NCBI GenBank assembly: GCA_024275195.1
Contig: JAJRZP010000028.1
Location: 1 to 38,551, forward strand
Direction: 5' to 3'
Length of the DNA: 38,551 nucleotides
DNA from: Chloroflexota bacterium
GTDB lineage: Bacteria > Chloroflexota > Dehalococcoidia > Lucifugimonadales > Lucifugimonadaceae
Position 1 is the first letter of the stretch. Each line of letters begins with the position of its first letter. Under the pieces are notes generated by a model. The model ran no database searches. It was not told the DNA's origin and worked only from the letters and a program-made list of their open reading frames with translations. The position numbers and the translations under genes were made by a program. Below, piece by piece: positions 17,875 to 27,375 of the stretch.

Positions 17875-18819
17875 GTGAGACCGAAACTGTTCGGCGTATT
17901 CAAGAAAAAAGAAAAAACCGCTAAAAGTTCCGAGAAAACCGGATCAGCCTGGCGAAATCGGCTCGACGGAATTTTCCGCCGGTCGAGCATTGACGATGAT
18001 TTCTGGGATGAACTTGAAGAGGCTTTGGTCGTTTCAGATGTTGGCATCAACACTACGATGAACCTCATCGACCAACTGCGAGATATTGTGGACAGCGAGT
18101 CTCTTAAAGAGCCCGAGCAGGTACGCGTACGGATGCGAACCCAGATCGCCAAAATGCTGACTGATTCGTCTGAGATCGATCCGTTTCCCGATGGCGAGTC
18201 GGTTGTTCTGCTCGTAGTTGGAGTGAACGGAGTTGGGAAAACCACTTCGATAGCCAAACTGGTCGATGCCGCCAGATCTGAGGGGCAGAATGTGATGCTC
18301 GCTGCAGCGGACACGTTCCGAGCCGGCGCAATTGAACAGATAAAGATATGGGGTGACCGGCTCGACGTACCGGTCATTGCACAAAAGGCAGGAAGTGATC
18401 CTGGAGCCGTTGCGTTCGACGCACTTAACGCTGCCCGGGCACGTAACGTCGATCTGTTGATAATCGACACGGCAGGGCGGCTGCATACAACTCACAACCT
18501 GATGGAAGAACTCCGAAAAATAAAAAGAATCGTACAGAAGAACGGATCAGGGTTTACCGAAAGAGTTCTGCTCGTGATCGATGGGACAACCGGTCAGAAC
18601 GGGCTGATGCAGGCGAAATCGTTTGCTGAATCGGTCGATTGCAGCGGAGTGTTTTTGACAAAGCTTGACGGAACGGCAAAAGGTGGGGTGGCTCTGGCTA
18701 TCGCTGGAGACCTGAGACTACCGATCTGGTTCATCGGAACCGGTGAAAAATCATCTGACATGTCGGCATTCGACGCCGAAGCGTTCGCGACTGCGCTACT
18801 ACCGGAACCGACTGGTTAG
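17875..18819 (+). CDS. ftsY: Signal recognition particle receptor FtsY
   Basis: A 314-residue SRP GTPase that receives the Ffh-4.5S RNA-ribosome complex at the membrane. It has a short basic N-terminus, a helical N domain (about residues 25-100), P-loop GVNGVGKT at 116-123, the DTFRAGAIEQ motif near 146-155, DTAGR at 198-202, and TKLDGTAKGG towards the C-terminus. The long acidic A domain of E. coli FtsY is absent, as in many bacteria. GTG at 17875 lies nine bases after rnc. Its RNA partner ffs is at 3158 in this window; ffh is not. Confidence 0.95.
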   Translation: MRPKLFGVFKKKEKTAKSSEKTGSAWRNRLDGIFRRSSIDDDFWDELEEALVVSDVGINTTMNLIDQLRDIVDSESLKEPEQVRVRMRTQIAKMLTDSSEIDPFPDGESVVLLVVGVNGVGKTTSIAKLVDAARSEGQNVMLAAADTFRAGAIEQIKIWGDRLDVPVIAQKAGSDPGAVAFDALNAARARNVDLLIIDTAGRLHTTHNLMEELRKIKRIVQKNGSGFTERVLLVIDGTTGQNGLMQAKSFAESVDCSGVFLTKLDGTAKGGVALAIAGDLRLPIWFIGTGEKSSDMSAFDAEAFATALLPEPTG

Positions 18820-18856
18820 TTCGAGACCAGCCACAACCGAAAAATTCATTCCGTAA

Positions 18857-21244
18857 ATGCTGCAAGCTATCGCAACACTACTCACGGTCGAGCTTATCGG
18901 GCTTGCAGCATTTCCTGTTGTCGCGCGTGCATTCCCAATTCTGGCAGATCGTGGTTGGGCGATCTCAAAACCAATCGGCATGTTGCTGGTCGCTACGACG
19001 GTCTGGCTTGTTTCGTACACCAGGCTCGTTCCGAATTCCCCGATTACCTGGTGGATAGCCCTTGTTGTTCTGGCATCGATAGGTCTCTGGTTTCTACGGA
19101 CGGACTTCCCCCAGATCAGAAGGTCGTTCGTTCGAAGATGGCGAATCATCGTCACCATCGAACTGATATTCATCGTCTTTTTCGTGATGTTTCTTTCGCT
19201 GCGAGCGTACGATCCTGCGGCATCGGGAACTGAAAAGCCGATGGACCTGATGATGCTGACGGCTGTCACCAGTTCCGAATACGCACCACCGCAGGATCTC
19301 TGGCTGGCAGGAGAGCCGGTTGCCTACTACTACTTCGGGTACTGGATATACGGCGGTGTGAACGCAATGGCAGGAACTGTGCCTACAGTTGCGTACAACG
19401 TCGGCATAGCACTCGTTGCCGGGCTGGCTGCGTCGGTCGCTGCAGCGTTCGTTGCGACACTGGTGCGCCGTGATGGCGCCCGTACGAAGGTCGCACTTCT
19501 GGCGGGTTCAGCTTCCACTGTACTGCTGCTTCTGGTATCGAACCTGTCAGGGCTGTGGACTATTTTAGATATCACCGGGGTCGCCCCAGATTGGTTGCTC
19601 AACTGGTATCAAGGCGATCAGTACGACCGCGTCGATCGGATTATCACCTGGCGGCCCGACGATTTTTGGTGGTGGTGGAAAAGTTCAAGAATTATTAACA
19701 CCTACAGTGATACAGGCAACGGGCTCGACTTCACTATTCAGGAGTACCCGTTTTTCAGCTTCCTGCTGGGTGATTTTCATCCTCACCTGATGTCGATACC
19801 GTTTGTACTTACCGGACTTACGATATTGATGGCGCTGTACATCACTCACCGGACAATTTCTTTCGATGTACTGAGGAAGAACTTACCGGCTGCGATCTTA
19901 GTTGCCATTGTTGTCGGAGCATCCGGCTTTATAAACTTCTGGGACGTCGGGCTCTTGCTCTTGCTCTCCACCGGTCTGGTGGTGATGGGATTTCTCGCGA
20001 CACGCCAGGTCGGAATGAAGTCGCTTTTATCGGCAGCACTACCTCTGGGATCGTTGTGGTTGGTTGGCATTCTCGTCTACTCGCCCTTCTACTTCGGTAC
20101 AGCCGAAAGTCAGGTGCAGTGGCCCCCGATAGCCCCGGTGAGTTACGGCACTCGTCCTATTCATCTCATCTCGGTCTGGTTGCTTCTGTTCTCGGTTGGC
20201 GCACCTACTGTCATACTGCTGCTGAACCGCTACATGACGGTTCTGGTAAGAATGGTACGCAGAGGAAGTTCTGATTCAATTGATGGCAGTGGCCGTCGGC
20301 TGATATGGCGACCGGCATGGATAATTGCGCTCAGTCTTGCGGTTGGGCCGTGGGTGATCTGGGCGCTCGCTCACCTTGCGTTCAATGACGGCGCTCAACC
20401 ATCTGATGTGATCACACGACTCCCGATTTCAGGCCTGCTGGGTGGGTTGTCGGTAATCCTGATCGCAGTTGTACTTACCCGTGCCCGGCGTGGGGCGGAC
20501 GATGGTGCCCAGTTTGTGTTGCTTCTCACGGCACTTGCGATCTACCTTATCTTTGCCGCCGAACTGTTCTTCGTCAACGACCTGTTCGGAAACCGTATGA
20601 ACACCGTGTTCAAGTTTTACTATCAGGTCTGGATAGTTCTGGCCATCGTCGGTGGCTATGGCGTTTATATCTGGTGGAAACAACACCAGTTGCTCGATGG
20701 CAGATTCAAACTACTCAGTAGAACCGCTATAGGCATTTTCTCCGTAATAGCTGTTAGTTCGGTCTACTTTCCTGTGGCTGCAGCCGTTACGAAGACGACG
20801 ACTTCTGGACTTGGTCCCAATCTTGATAGTTTGAGTTTCATGGAATCGCGAAACTCCGACGAGTTGAATGTAATTAATGACATCCGGGATATGGCAAACA
20901 GCGACGATGTACTCGTTGAAGCTGTCGGAGGTAGTTATTCAGAGTTTGCTCGAATTTCGGGGTCTTCCGGGGTTCCGACTGTTTTAGGATGGATATTCCA
21001 CGAAACACAATGGCGCGGTGGCGATGATCTGTTTTCTGATCGAGAGTCTGATGTTCGGACGATCTACACCACGAGCGATACGAACGAACTTCAGGAATTG
21101 ATAGACAAATATGAACTCACAATGGTGGTTGTTGGACCACGGGAAAGATCAACCTACGGAAACATTGACATGGCAATGTTCGATACGATTGGTGACCGGA
21201 TAATTGAATATGGCTCTTACACCGTGTTTCGTATCAACTACTAG
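18857..21244 (+). CDS. DUF2298/'YYY' polytopic membrane protein
   Basis: A 795-residue protein with many hydrophobic segments and a tri-tyrosine stretch, EPVAYYYFGYWIYGG, near residues 154-168. This matches my memory of TIGR03662/DUF2298, the 'Chlor_Arch_YYY' family found in Chloroflexi and Archaea. Other notable parts are the aromatic WRPDDFWWWWKSSR loop and FLLGDFHPHLMSIPF, which resembles acidic-loop motifs of GT-C glycosyltransferases. A C-terminal soluble segment of about 130 residues follows the last membrane helix. A GT-C-like polyprenol-sugar transferase is plausible but unproven. It lies 37 bases after ftsY and 3 bases before the GT39-like gene, which I recall as its frequent partner. 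Confidence 0.8.
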   Translation: MLQAIATLLTVELIGLAAFPVVARAFPILADRGWAISKPIGMLLVATTVWLVSYTRLVPNSPITWWIALVVLASIGLWFLRTDFPQIRRSFVRRWRIIVTIELIFIVFFVMFLSLRAYDPAASGTEKPMDLMMLTAVTSSEYAPPQDLWLAGEPVAYYYFGYWIYGGVNAMAGTVPTVAYNVGIALVAGLAASVAAAFVATLVRRDGARTKVALLAGSASTVLLLLVSNLSGLWTILDITGVAPDWLLNWYQGDQYDRVDRIITWRPDDFWWWWKSSRIINTYSDTGNGLDFTIQEYPFFSFLLGDFHPHLMSIPFVLTGLTILMALYITHRTISFDVLRKNLPAAILVAIVVGASGFINFWDVGLLLLLSTGLVVMGFLATRQVGMKSLLSAALPLGSLWLVGILVYSPFYFGTAESQVQWPPIAPVSYGTRPIHLISVWLLLFSVGAPTVILLLNRYMTVLVRMVRRGSSDSIDGSGRRLIWRPAWIIALSLAVGPWVIWALAHLAFNDGAQPSDVITRLPISGLLGGLSVILIAVVLTRARRGADDGAQFVLLLTALAIYLIFAAELFFVNDLFGNRMNTVFKFYYQVWIVLAIVGGYGVYIWWKQHQLLDGRFKLLSRTAIGIFSVIAVSSVYFPVAAAVTKTTTSGLGPNLDSLSFMESRNSDELNVINDIRDMANSDDVLVEAVGGSYSEFARISGSSGVPTVLGWIFHETQWRGGDDLFSDRESDVRTIYTTSDTNELQELIDKYELTMVVVGPRERSTYGNIDMAMFDTIGDRIIEYGSYTVFRINY

Positions 21245-21247
21245 CCG

Positions 21248-23626
21248 TTGACCATAGATAACACTTCAAACGAATCAGACGTGATCAACAGTCAATCCAG
21301 CACTGGCAGCTGGGTTGACGGAATCTGGGTTGATGGCGACCCGACCGATATTCAAGTTACCCGTCCCCGTACCGCCGATACTGATCGGGCCGACTCAGAA
21401 TCAAAGACAGGTTTCCTCATCCCGTTCAAGATCGAATATTCGATCTATGCGGGACTTGTGATGATCGCCCTGGCAATGCGGCTATACGACCTTGGTGGGC
21501 GTGCTGTGCACCACGATGAGAGCCTGCACGGTTATTTTTCTTACCAGTTGTTCAATGGTGCTGGTTACGATCACAACCCATTGATGCACGGGATGTTCCT
21601 GTTCTACTCGATAGCGACCTCATTTTTTATCGTTGGCGACAGCGATTTCTCACTTCGCCTGCCGATGGCGCTGTTCGGGACGGGCCTCGTTCTTGTCCCG
21701 CTATTGCTGAAACCTCGAATCGGGCAGGTTGGTGCAGTTATCGCGGCAGGTATGTTGGCGTTCTCTCCAGCCATCCTCTACTACAGCCGTTTTGCCCGTG
21801 CTGACATATTCATGGCGGTATTCACCCTGGCCCTGATAGGCGTGATGTGGCGTTATCTGGACGAGCGTAAAAATCGTTGGCTGTACATCGCAGCCGCGCT
21901 GATGGCTCTTGGGTACGCAACAAAAGAGACGCAGTACATAGTCGTCGCACTGCTCGGTGCCTATCTTTTCACCCAGGTATGGCCAGAACTGCGCGATTGG
22001 CTCTACGCACGAAAGACGCTCAGGGAATTCAGCCCTGAGGCATCGTTCTTTGTGTTGCTGGCAGTATTGAGTTTGCCCCTGCTTGCAGCGGGGGTGGCCA
22101 TATTCCAGAACGTGCTAGGGGTAACACTGGCTGCTGAAGATGGCTTACCCGGAGTAGCAACCGGATCTCCCAACGGTGCTGGTTGGAACTTCGCAATTGG
22201 TATCAGCGCTGCATTTCTCGCAGCGGCCCTTGCTATCGGTTGGTACTGGAATCGGCGTGTATTCCTGGTTGCGTTTAGCGTATTCGCGATCATTTTCGTG
22301 CTGCTGTTCTCTGGTTTTGGCTCGAACCCGGCAGGAGTAGGCAGTGGAGCGTGGCAATCCCTCGGTTACTGGTTAGCCCAGCAGGATGTGGCACGGGGGA
22401 ACCAGCCCTGGTACTACTACTTCACGATTGCGTCGATCTACGAGTTCCTACCGTTTGGTGTCGCAGGAGCCGCTGGAATTTACTACGGGTTCAAATCGGG
22501 GTTTCGACCGTGGATCTTCGTTGCATTAATAGCCGTTGCGATGGTGGTTCTAGCGAACGACACACTGAGCTTCGAGCGCGGATTGGTCAAAGGCGAAGAG
22601 CAGGATGTTCTCTCTTACGTCGGGAAACTCGCCCTGATCGTCGTTTACGGGTCGGCCGTGGCGATTCCTTTCGTCCTGCGAATGTCGAAGTTCAACAAAT
22701 TCCTACTTTTCTGGACGATAGGCACCTTTATCGCATATACACATGCCGGTGAGAAAATGCCCTGGCTGCTGGTGAACATCGTGTTGCCAGCGATCATCCT
22801 CGCGGCATCCACGCTCAACGACGTCATCATGTCGATCGACTGGCGCAAATCCTGGCGCAGTCGGGCGGGTCTGGCGCTGGCTGGCGTTCCGATTTTCTAC
22901 ATAATGCTGTGGAAACTGGTCTTCGGCGATCTTGGTGAAGGTTCAAAGCAGTTTGCCTCAGCCTGGGCTATTCTCGCCCTACTCGGATTGCTACTTCTTG
23001 CATTGCAGATACTGGCAAGCAGAATCGGCCGATCGCAAGCACTGGGAATCGTCGGGCTAATTTCAGTTGTCATAGTATTTGGATTCACATTCCGCGCCGG
23101 TTGGGTCGCCAACTTCGAAAACGGTGATATCCCCCGCGAGATGCTCGTTTACACCCAGACATCTCCCGATATTCACGATCTGGCAGAAGAGATTGAAAGA
23201 ATTGGCCAACTGACTGGCGATCGGGAAGAGATAAAGATAGCGATCGACACACGAGATGCTTACTCGTGGCCCTGGCAGTGGTATCTCAGGCGCTACACCG
23301 AGGTTGCGTTCAACGACTACACATCCGGTGAGGTTGAAGTGGGTGAAGACCGTGTCATAGCCGTTATCAACGAAAACAACAACTCGAAAGTCGTCACCAC
23401 ACTTCCCGATGGCTTCTCCGAGGGAAGAAGACTTGTTCACCGCTGGTGGTTCCCCGAAAGATACCGAAACGTAACTCCACGAACATTTTTCGACACTTTG
23501 CGTGATCGAAATCGATGGGCTGGCTCGATAGACTATTTCCTGTACAGGGAGCTATCCAACCCGTTAGGCACCATCGATTCCTTCGTTTACATATCCGAAG
23601 ATGTGCCGCTCGTACCCGCGAGATAG
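21248..23626 (+). CDS. GT39-like membrane glycosyltransferase (TIGR03663-like)
   Basis: A 792-residue polytopic protein starting at TTG 21248, three bases after the previous stop. A polar N-terminal tail of about 58 residues precedes the first membrane helix. The first periplasmic loop has RAVHHDESLHGYFSYQLF (HHDES at 88-92), the Asp/Glu-containing motif expected of GT-C enzymes that use polyprenol-phosphate sugars (PMT/ArnT-like). The hydrophobic core ends near residue 620 and is followed by a soluble domain of roughly 165 residues. It fits TIGR03663, recalled as companion of the YYY family. The donor and acceptor are unknown. Confidence 0.8.
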   Translation: MTIDNTSNESDVINSQSSTGSWVDGIWVDGDPTDIQVTRPRTADTDRADSESKTGFLIPFKIEYSIYAGLVMIALAMRLYDLGGRAVHHDESLHGYFSYQLFNGAGYDHNPLMHGMFLFYSIATSFFIVGDSDFSLRLPMALFGTGLVLVPLLLKPRIGQVGAVIAAGMLAFSPAILYYSRFARADIFMAVFTLALIGVMWRYLDERKNRWLYIAAALMALGYATKETQYIVVALLGAYLFTQVWPELRDWLYARKTLREFSPEASFFVLLAVLSLPLLAAGVAIFQNVLGVTLAAEDGLPGVATGSPNGAGWNFAIGISAAFLAAALAIGWYWNRRVFLVAFSVFAIIFVLLFSGFGSNPAGVGSGAWQSLGYWLAQQDVARGNQPWYYYFTIASIYEFLPFGVAGAAGIYYGFKSGFRPWIFVALIAVAMVVLANDTLSFERGLVKGEEQDVLSYVGKLALIVVYGSAVAIPFVLRMSKFNKFLLFWTIGTFIAYTHAGEKMPWLLVNIVLPAIILAASTLNDVIMSIDWRKSWRSRAGLALAGVPIFYIMLWKLVFGDLGEGSKQFASAWAILALLGLLLLALQILASRIGRSQALGIVGLISVVIVFGFTFRAGWVANFENGDIPREMLVYTQTSPDIHDLAEEIERIGQLTGDREEIKIAIDTRDAYSWPWQWYLRRYTEVAFNDYTSGEVEVGEDRVIAVINENNNSKVVTTLPDGFSEGRRLVHRWWFPERYRNVTPRTFFDTLRDRNRWAGSIDYFLYRELSNPLGTIDSFVYISEDVPLVPAR

Positions 23627-23668
23627 CTGTTCCCGAAATTGAGAATTCAAGGACACCGGTAACATCAC

Positions 23669-24754
23669 ATGTTTTTCGGCAACAAGGCCTTCTGGCTTGG
23701 CGCAATTGGAAGTGCGGCATTCCTTGCCGTGTTCTTCATCTTGTTTGTCGACTTCGACACGATAGGCGACGTGCTGCGGGGTGCTAACTACGCCTATGTC
23801 GCTCCTTCTCTGGTGTTTTACTTCATCGCAGTCTGGTTTCGCTCTGCTCGATGGAAGTTCCTCCTGCGTCCGCTCATCGGGAAACCGCAGAAGAGTATTT
23901 ATTCGGTCGTGATCGTCGGGTACATGGCGAACAATCTGATTCCGGTTCGGATAGGAGAGGTTGTACGTTCGTATTACCTGAGCCTGCGCGAGTCATGTAC
24001 CGTGCCAGCTGCATTTGGGACAGTGGCAGTGGAACGGGCGACAGATGTTCTCGCACTATTGTTTTTCCTCGCGGCGGCAGGCTTGATGGGGACGGTAGGC
24101 GTGGAGCGCGCTGTTGGGGATATATCGGCCGACGTTCCCGGTGGGGCAGTAACTCTGGCGGTCGCTGCGTTACTCCCATTTTTAGGTGTACTTGCGGCAG
24201 TAGTAGTTATCTCGGCAGCCAGTGCAGAAACGGTTCTGGGGTGGCTCGACCGATTGATGTTCATCATCGGAAAAGGCTTACGCACCAGATTGCTGGGCAT
24301 CGCTGAACGGCTACTTGAAGGCCTGACCGTAATCAGTTCTCCTACCGATCTCGCCAAGGTGTTCGCGTGGTCGTTGCCGGTGTGGGCTGCCGAAGCGGCT
24401 ATGTACTACCTGATCGCCATCGGGTTTGATCTCAGACCCATATTCGATAGTCAGGTAGAGTTTATCGCGGCGATACTGGTGTTCACGTCGGCGGCCAATC
24501 TCGCAGGGGTTCTACCTTCAACTGCCGGGAGTTGGGGACCTTTCGATTTCTTTGGTGCGGCAGCACTGGTTGCACTGGGAGTCGGGCAGGAAGTAGCGGC
24601 GGCATATGCACTGACAGTCCATGTAGCTCTGTGGGTGCCGCCGACCGTGGCTGGTGCCGTGCTGCTGGTACTGGACGGTAAGTCGCTTTCGGGATTGATG
24701 AAGGGTGCTCGACAATCGGATCATCCGATCACAGGAGAGAGTTCTTCCACATGA
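23669..24754 (+). CDS. UPF0104/lysylphosphatidylglycerol-synthase-type flippase-like membrane protein
   Basis: A 361-residue protein with about eight membrane segments. The pattern VWFRSARWKFLLRP, IVGYMANNLIPVRIGEVVRSYYL and FGTVAVERATDVLALL is diagnostic for the MprF N-terminal/AglD/UPF0104 family. No soluble aminoacyl transferase domain follows, so it is not a full MprF. Such stand-alone proteins are thought to move or handle lipid-linked substrates. Its last four bases (ATGA) overlap the start of the FAD oxidoreductase, indicating coupling with an envelope lipid or glycan cluster. Confidence 0.85.
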   Translation: MFFGNKAFWLGAIGSAAFLAVFFILFVDFDTIGDVLRGANYAYVAPSLVFYFIAVWFRSARWKFLLRPLIGKPQKSIYSVVIVGYMANNLIPVRIGEVVRSYYLSLRESCTVPAAFGTVAVERATDVLALLFFLAAAGLMGTVGVERAVGDISADVPGGAVTLAVAALLPFLGVLAAVVVISAASAETVLGWLDRLMFIIGKGLRTRLLGIAERLLEGLTVISSPTDLAKVFAWSLPVWAAEAAMYYLIAIGFDLRPIFDSQVEFIAAILVFTSAANLAGVLPSTAGSWGPFDFFGAAALVALGVGQEVAAAYALTVHVALWVPPTVAGAVLLVLDGKSLSGLMKGARQSDHPITGESSST

Positions 24755-26088
24755 AAATTGGGATCATCGGTGCCGGAGCTGCTGGGTTAGCTGCCGCTCT
24801 TGATCTATCGGCCAGAAACCACAAAGTCGTTGTGTACGAATCGGCACCGTTCATCGGCGGGCAGGCTTCCACCATCCCGGTTGGCGGAGCCCCTCTTGAA
24901 CGCGGGTATCACCATCTGTTCAAAAACGACCAGGCGATTCTGGAACTAATGGATGATCTGGGTATTGGCGATGCGATGAAATGGTATCCGTCGCGAGTTG
25001 GAACTTACACATCTGGCAAGGTCTACAAAACCACGACCCCACTCGATTTACTACGGTTTGGCGCGATCCCGCTTTTAGATCGAATCAAACTCGGACTGTT
25101 TGCGCTAAAAGTCGGCAGAATCAAAGACTGGCGAAGTTTGGAAGATCAGACAGCAGATTACTGGCTCAGTAAACGGCTTGGCGGTAAAGCGTATGAAAAA
25201 GTGTGGGCACCCCTTCTAAAAGGGAAATTTGGCAAATACTACGACCAGATCGGGATGCCGTGGTTCTGGTCGAAAATCCAAACACGTTTAGCTTCGAGGG
25301 AGGGTATTCGTGGAAGAGAAATGCTCGGATACCCAGATGGCAGTTTCGACACGGTATTCGACAAACTCAGGAGCACCATCGAATCGCATGAAGGCGAAAT
25401 TCATTTATCAACAAAAGTCGTGAAAGTCGATGTGGTCGACGGAGTCGCCCGTGCTCTGTTGGCAAAACCTGAGAACGGGGAAGAAATTCGCCGTGAGTTC
25501 GACTGCATTCTGTCGACCGTTCCATCATTTTCGTTCCCAGAAATGGTCGATCTTCCCGCTGACTATAAAAAGCGACTGACAGACGTTCACTATCTGGCGG
25601 CTGTTGTGGTCATTCTCGAATTGTCACGCCCTCTTACCGACTACTACTGGATGAACATCGCTGATCCTGATGTGCCTTTTCTGGGTTTGATCGAACACAC
25701 GAACATGCTGCCAAAAGAGTGGTATGGCGGTGGCAACGTTCTCTACATCACCAATTATCTTGATCGGACAGATCCGGTCTACAAGATGACAGAGGACGAA
25801 ATTCTCGATCTGTACTTGCCACACCTGACGAAATTCAATTCTGAGTTCAATCGTTCGTGGGTCAAACGCAGTCACTACAACGCTCTGAGTGCTGCACAAC
25901 CGATAATCGGCACAAATTACTCGGCTGCAATTCCTGCTCACAGGACGCCGATTGAACGGCTGTACCTGGCGAATACCACACAAATCTATCCCGAAGATCG
26001 CGGGACCAACTACAGCTTCAAAATGGGGCGCGAAATGGCAAGCACGATCATCGGTGATGAGGAACAAAACTGGCGAAACTGGAAGTAA
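24751..26088 (+). CDS. FAD-dependent amine-oxidase/protoporphyrinogen-oxidase-like protein
   Basis: A 445-residue flavoprotein. The dinucleotide-binding motif is IGAGAAGLAAALDLS (residues 6-20), with the ribose-binding acidic residue in VVYESAPFIGGQAST (E30). The C-terminal FAD-contact region reads IERLYLANTTQIYPEDRGTN. The domain layout is that of NAD(P)-binding Rossmann/amine-oxidase proteins seen next to glycosyltransferases, where they may act on lipid-linked sugars or carotenoid-like lipids. A UDP-galactopyranose-mutase-type role is a looser alternative. It is translationally coupled to the preceding flippase-like gene. Confidence 0.78.
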   Translation: MKIGIIGAGAAGLAAALDLSARNHKVVVYESAPFIGGQASTIPVGGAPLERGYHHLFKNDQAILELMDDLGIGDAMKWYPSRVGTYTSGKVYKTTTPLDLLRFGAIPLLDRIKLGLFALKVGRIKDWRSLEDQTADYWLSKRLGGKAYEKVWAPLLKGKFGKYYDQIGMPWFWSKIQTRLASREGIRGREMLGYPDGSFDTVFDKLRSTIESHEGEIHLSTKVVKVDVVDGVARALLAKPENGEEIRREFDCILSTVPSFSFPEMVDLPADYKKRLTDVHYLAAVVVILELSRPLTDYYWMNIADPDVPFLGLIEHTNMLPKEWYGGGNVLYITNYLDRTDPVYKMTEDEILDLYLPHLTKFNSEFNRSWVKRSHYNALSAAQPIIGTNYSAAIPAHRTPIERLYLANTTQIYPEDRGTNYSFKMGREMASTIIGDEEQNWRNWK

Positions 26089-26154
26089 ACTCTTCGAACT
26101 GCTAAATACTTCGATGGCTTTACATCTGTTCAACTCGGACTGGAACTACGTTTT

Positions 26155-26943
26155 ATGGGACATCTCGACGGTCAGGTAGCGATCATCACCGGCGCAGGAA
26201 CCGGCATTGGACGAGAGACCGCTCTCATGTTCGCTGACGAGGGTGCCAGGCTCGTGCTGGCAGGTCGTCGCATCGAGCCTCTAAACGAGGTCGTTGAGCT
26301 GATCAAAACCAAAGACGGAACCGCAGTAGCGCGGTCTGTCGATCTTGAAGATGGTGATGCAGCGGCCGCACTGGGTGAGTGGACCCTTCAGGAGTTCGGA
26401 CAAGTCGACGTCCTAGTCAACAATGCAGGGCACAGTTCACGTGTTCGGTCTATTCGATACGTCGGTGTTGAAGAGTGGGAGAGTGTGTTCAAAGTTAATG
26501 TGGAGGGTGTCTTCCGGCTCACTCAATCTGTCGTTGGATCGATGATCGAGCGAGGTGGTGGAACGGTGATCACCACTTCGTCCTACGCCGCACTCCATCC
26601 CGGACTACTTGGCGGATCAGCGTACAGTGCAGCGAAAGCTGCGTCGTACAACATGATGCGAGGCATTAACGCTGAACTGAACTCCAGAGGTATCCGAGCA
26701 TCGACGATTTTGCCTGCCGAAGTCGATACACCCATTCTCAACAATCGGCCTCACAATCCTGATGCTGAGGCGCGAGCAACTATGATGCTGCCCGAGGATG
26801 TAGCGGCTGCGATCTTGCTGTGTGCGACACTGCCGGGACGAACGGTAATAGAAGAGATCGTAATGTCGCCGACTCAACCGCGTGATCGATCGGTTGATCT
26901 GGCGGTCGCTTCAAAGGCTGGATCATCAGACGAGAAAAACTAA
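26155..26943 (+). CDS. Classical SDR-family oxidoreductase
   Basis: A 262-residue short-chain dehydrogenase with every classical element: TGAGTGIG at 12-19, NNAG at 89-92, N115, S143, and the catalytic YSAAK (Y157, K161). AGRR at residues 36-39 puts arginines after beta-2, which favours NADP(H). The substrate is unknown. It follows the FAD oxidoreductase by 66 bases in the same direction and may be the last gene of that run. Its stop overlaps the convergent SRPBCC gene by four bases. It is a useful contrast to the SDR at 5686, which lacks the lysine. Confidence 0.88.
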   Translation: MGHLDGQVAIITGAGTGIGRETALMFADEGARLVLAGRRIEPLNEVVELIKTKDGTAVARSVDLEDGDAAAALGEWTLQEFGQVDVLVNNAGHSSRVRSIRYVGVEEWESVFKVNVEGVFRLTQSVVGSMIERGGGTVITTSSYAALHPGLLGGSAYSAAKAASYNMMRGINAELNSRGIRASTILPAEVDTPILNNRPHNPDAEARATMMLPEDVAAAILLCATLPGRTVIEEIVMSPTQPRDRSVDLAVASKAGSSDEKN

Positions 26944-27341
26944 CGTTCCGATTCGTTTGAGAAATATTCCAGCATCGGTGTGAAGTAGAAGTCCTGCCAG
27001 CCCTTCTCGTAATCATCCGCCTGATCATCTGGGATATTCCAGTGCCTCAGATGAAGAAGTGTGCCGTTCGGAACCGCATCCAGAGTTATTTCTACCGATG
27101 AATCAGGGTCATCTGGGTCGAACTGTGTTGTGCGCCACGTCTGCAAAATCCTTTCACCCGGCACGAGTTCAAGATTTATTCCGTTGATGTAGCCATCGTA
27201 CGCAGTGAATATCCCTGCGATCTCTTTCGACACGGTTGCTGGAGATTGAGTCATCGCACTGTGTTGATCGCTGTCTGTCCACGCGTCAAAAACTACCTGA
27301 GGAGAGGCTGGCAGTTCGGTTGAGATGGTGAATCGTTTCAA
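26940..27341 (-). CDS. SRPBCC (AHSA1-like) domain protein
   Basis: A 133-residue single-domain protein. The N-terminus TISTELPASPQVVFDAWTDS and the later GTLLHLRHWNIPDD and GWQDFYF are typical of the Aha1 C-terminal (AHSA1)/START-like fold, with a hydrophobic cavity that binds a small ligand. The central LVPGERILQTWR is also characteristic. The function cannot be assigned; members include uncharacterised ligand-binding proteins and Hsp90 activator relatives. It lies 34 bases after the enolase-superfamily gene on the same strand, so they may be cotranscribed. Confidence 0.82.
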   Translation of the reverse strand: MKRFTISTELPASPQVVFDAWTDSDQHSAMTQSPATVSKEIAGIFTAYDGYINGINLELVPGERILQTWRTTQFDPDDPDSSVEITLDAVPNGTLLHLRHWNIPDDQADDYEKGWQDFYFTPMLEYFSNESER

Positions 27342-27375
27342 TTAGCTGACCGGTTATGACTTCTGTTACCTGATA

